Assembly (NCBI GenBank): GCA_964418415.1
Contig: CAYQLB010000036.1
Coordinates: forward strand, 1 to 6,818
Origin: CAJBLF01 sp964418415
GTDB taxonomy: Bacteria > Patescibacteriota > Gracilibacteria > Absconditabacterales > Absconditicoccaceae
Length of the DNA stretch: 6,818 nt
Direction of reading: 5' to 3'
The position numbers were made by a program, and so were the translations under genes. Of the stretch, positions 6,721 to 6,818 are shown one piece after another. The stretch's first letter is position 1; every line of letters begins with the position of its first letter. The notes under the pieces were generated by a model. It saw nothing but the letters and a program-made list of their open reading frames with translations, did no database searches and was not told the DNA's origin.

Positions 6721-6748
6721 TTGACTTTCTTTATATTATAACTATAGT
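6721..6748 (+). promoter_or_regulatory. Rightward promoter facing the right repeat arm
   Basis: -35 TTGACT (6721-6726), 16-nt spacer, -10 TATAGT (6743-6748), directly after the terminator. The repeat arm begins 16 nt past the -10 box, compared with 15 nt at the other end of the window. Transcription would run through the repeat and off the contig. Confidence 0.5.
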
Positions 6749-6764
6749 ATACTAAAAATATAAA

Positions 6765-6818
6765 CCTGATTTCCAGTCCAAAGTGCAACAAATTGTTATA
6801 AATTAAGTTTAACACCGT
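6765..6818. repeat. Right arm of 54-bp perfect terminal inverted repeat
   Basis: Exact reverse complement of positions 1-54. Read outward from the unique sequence, both arms start CCTGATTTCCAGTCC and run to the contig end. The bases just inside (6764 and 55) do not match. See the left arm for interpretation. Confidence 0.95.

Noticed and set aside
1..6818. A complete linear plasmid or phage with terminal inverted repeats
   Set aside because: There is no replication, terminal-protein or virion gene. Content is chromosomal, and the 54-bp length fits an assembly overlap better.

Overview
The window reads as a piece of chromosome from a bacterium of the candidate-phyla radiation that uses an alternative genetic code, most likely Absconditabacteria (SR1) or its sister group Gracilibacteria. 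TAA and TAG end every gene. TGA occurs 47 times in frame inside six of the seven genes and falls on glycines that are invariant in their families, such as the first Gly of the UvrB Walker A, both Gly of UvrB YGLG, the RimO Gly before the radical-SAM cysteines, and HemW GGGTPS. That is code 25 (UGA = Gly). The ten CGA/CGG codons also tend to fall where homologues carry Trp or another aromatic, so CGA/CGG = Trp is likely and points to the Absconditabacteria side. The DNA is AT-rich, and none of the starts has a clear Shine-Dalgarno sequence.

Layout: positions 1-191 hold no gene. They contain one arm of a perfect 54-bp inverted repeat (1-54), a good leftward promoter and a weak rightward one. 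From 192 to 6366 six genes run on the + strand with gaps of 18-28 nt and one 8-nt overlap, which looks like one operon. In order they are a C-terminally truncated uvrB (192-1745), an unrecognised 151-aa protein (1771-2226), a polytopic membrane protein (2249-2833), rimO (2852-4165), a single-domain [FeFe]-hydrogenase-like protein (4194-5081) and a hemW-type radical SAM gene (5074-6366). A small SemiSWEET/PQ-loop gene follows (6414-6686) with its own promoter and a hairpin terminator. After that come another rightward promoter and the second arm of the inverted repeat (6765-6818).

Three consecutive genes encode Fe-S proteins: RimO modifies ribosomal protein S12, the hydrogenase-like protein keeps the cubane cysteines but not the residues around the catalytic diiron site, and HemW-like is a radical SAM protein. 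The last two overlap and are probably translationally coupled. HemW alone carries several short tandem-repeat insertions. No tRNA, rRNA, CRISPR array or transposase is visible. The perfect inverted repeat at the very ends, with a matched outward promoter just inside each arm, suggests the contig stops at both ends in the same multi-copy element.
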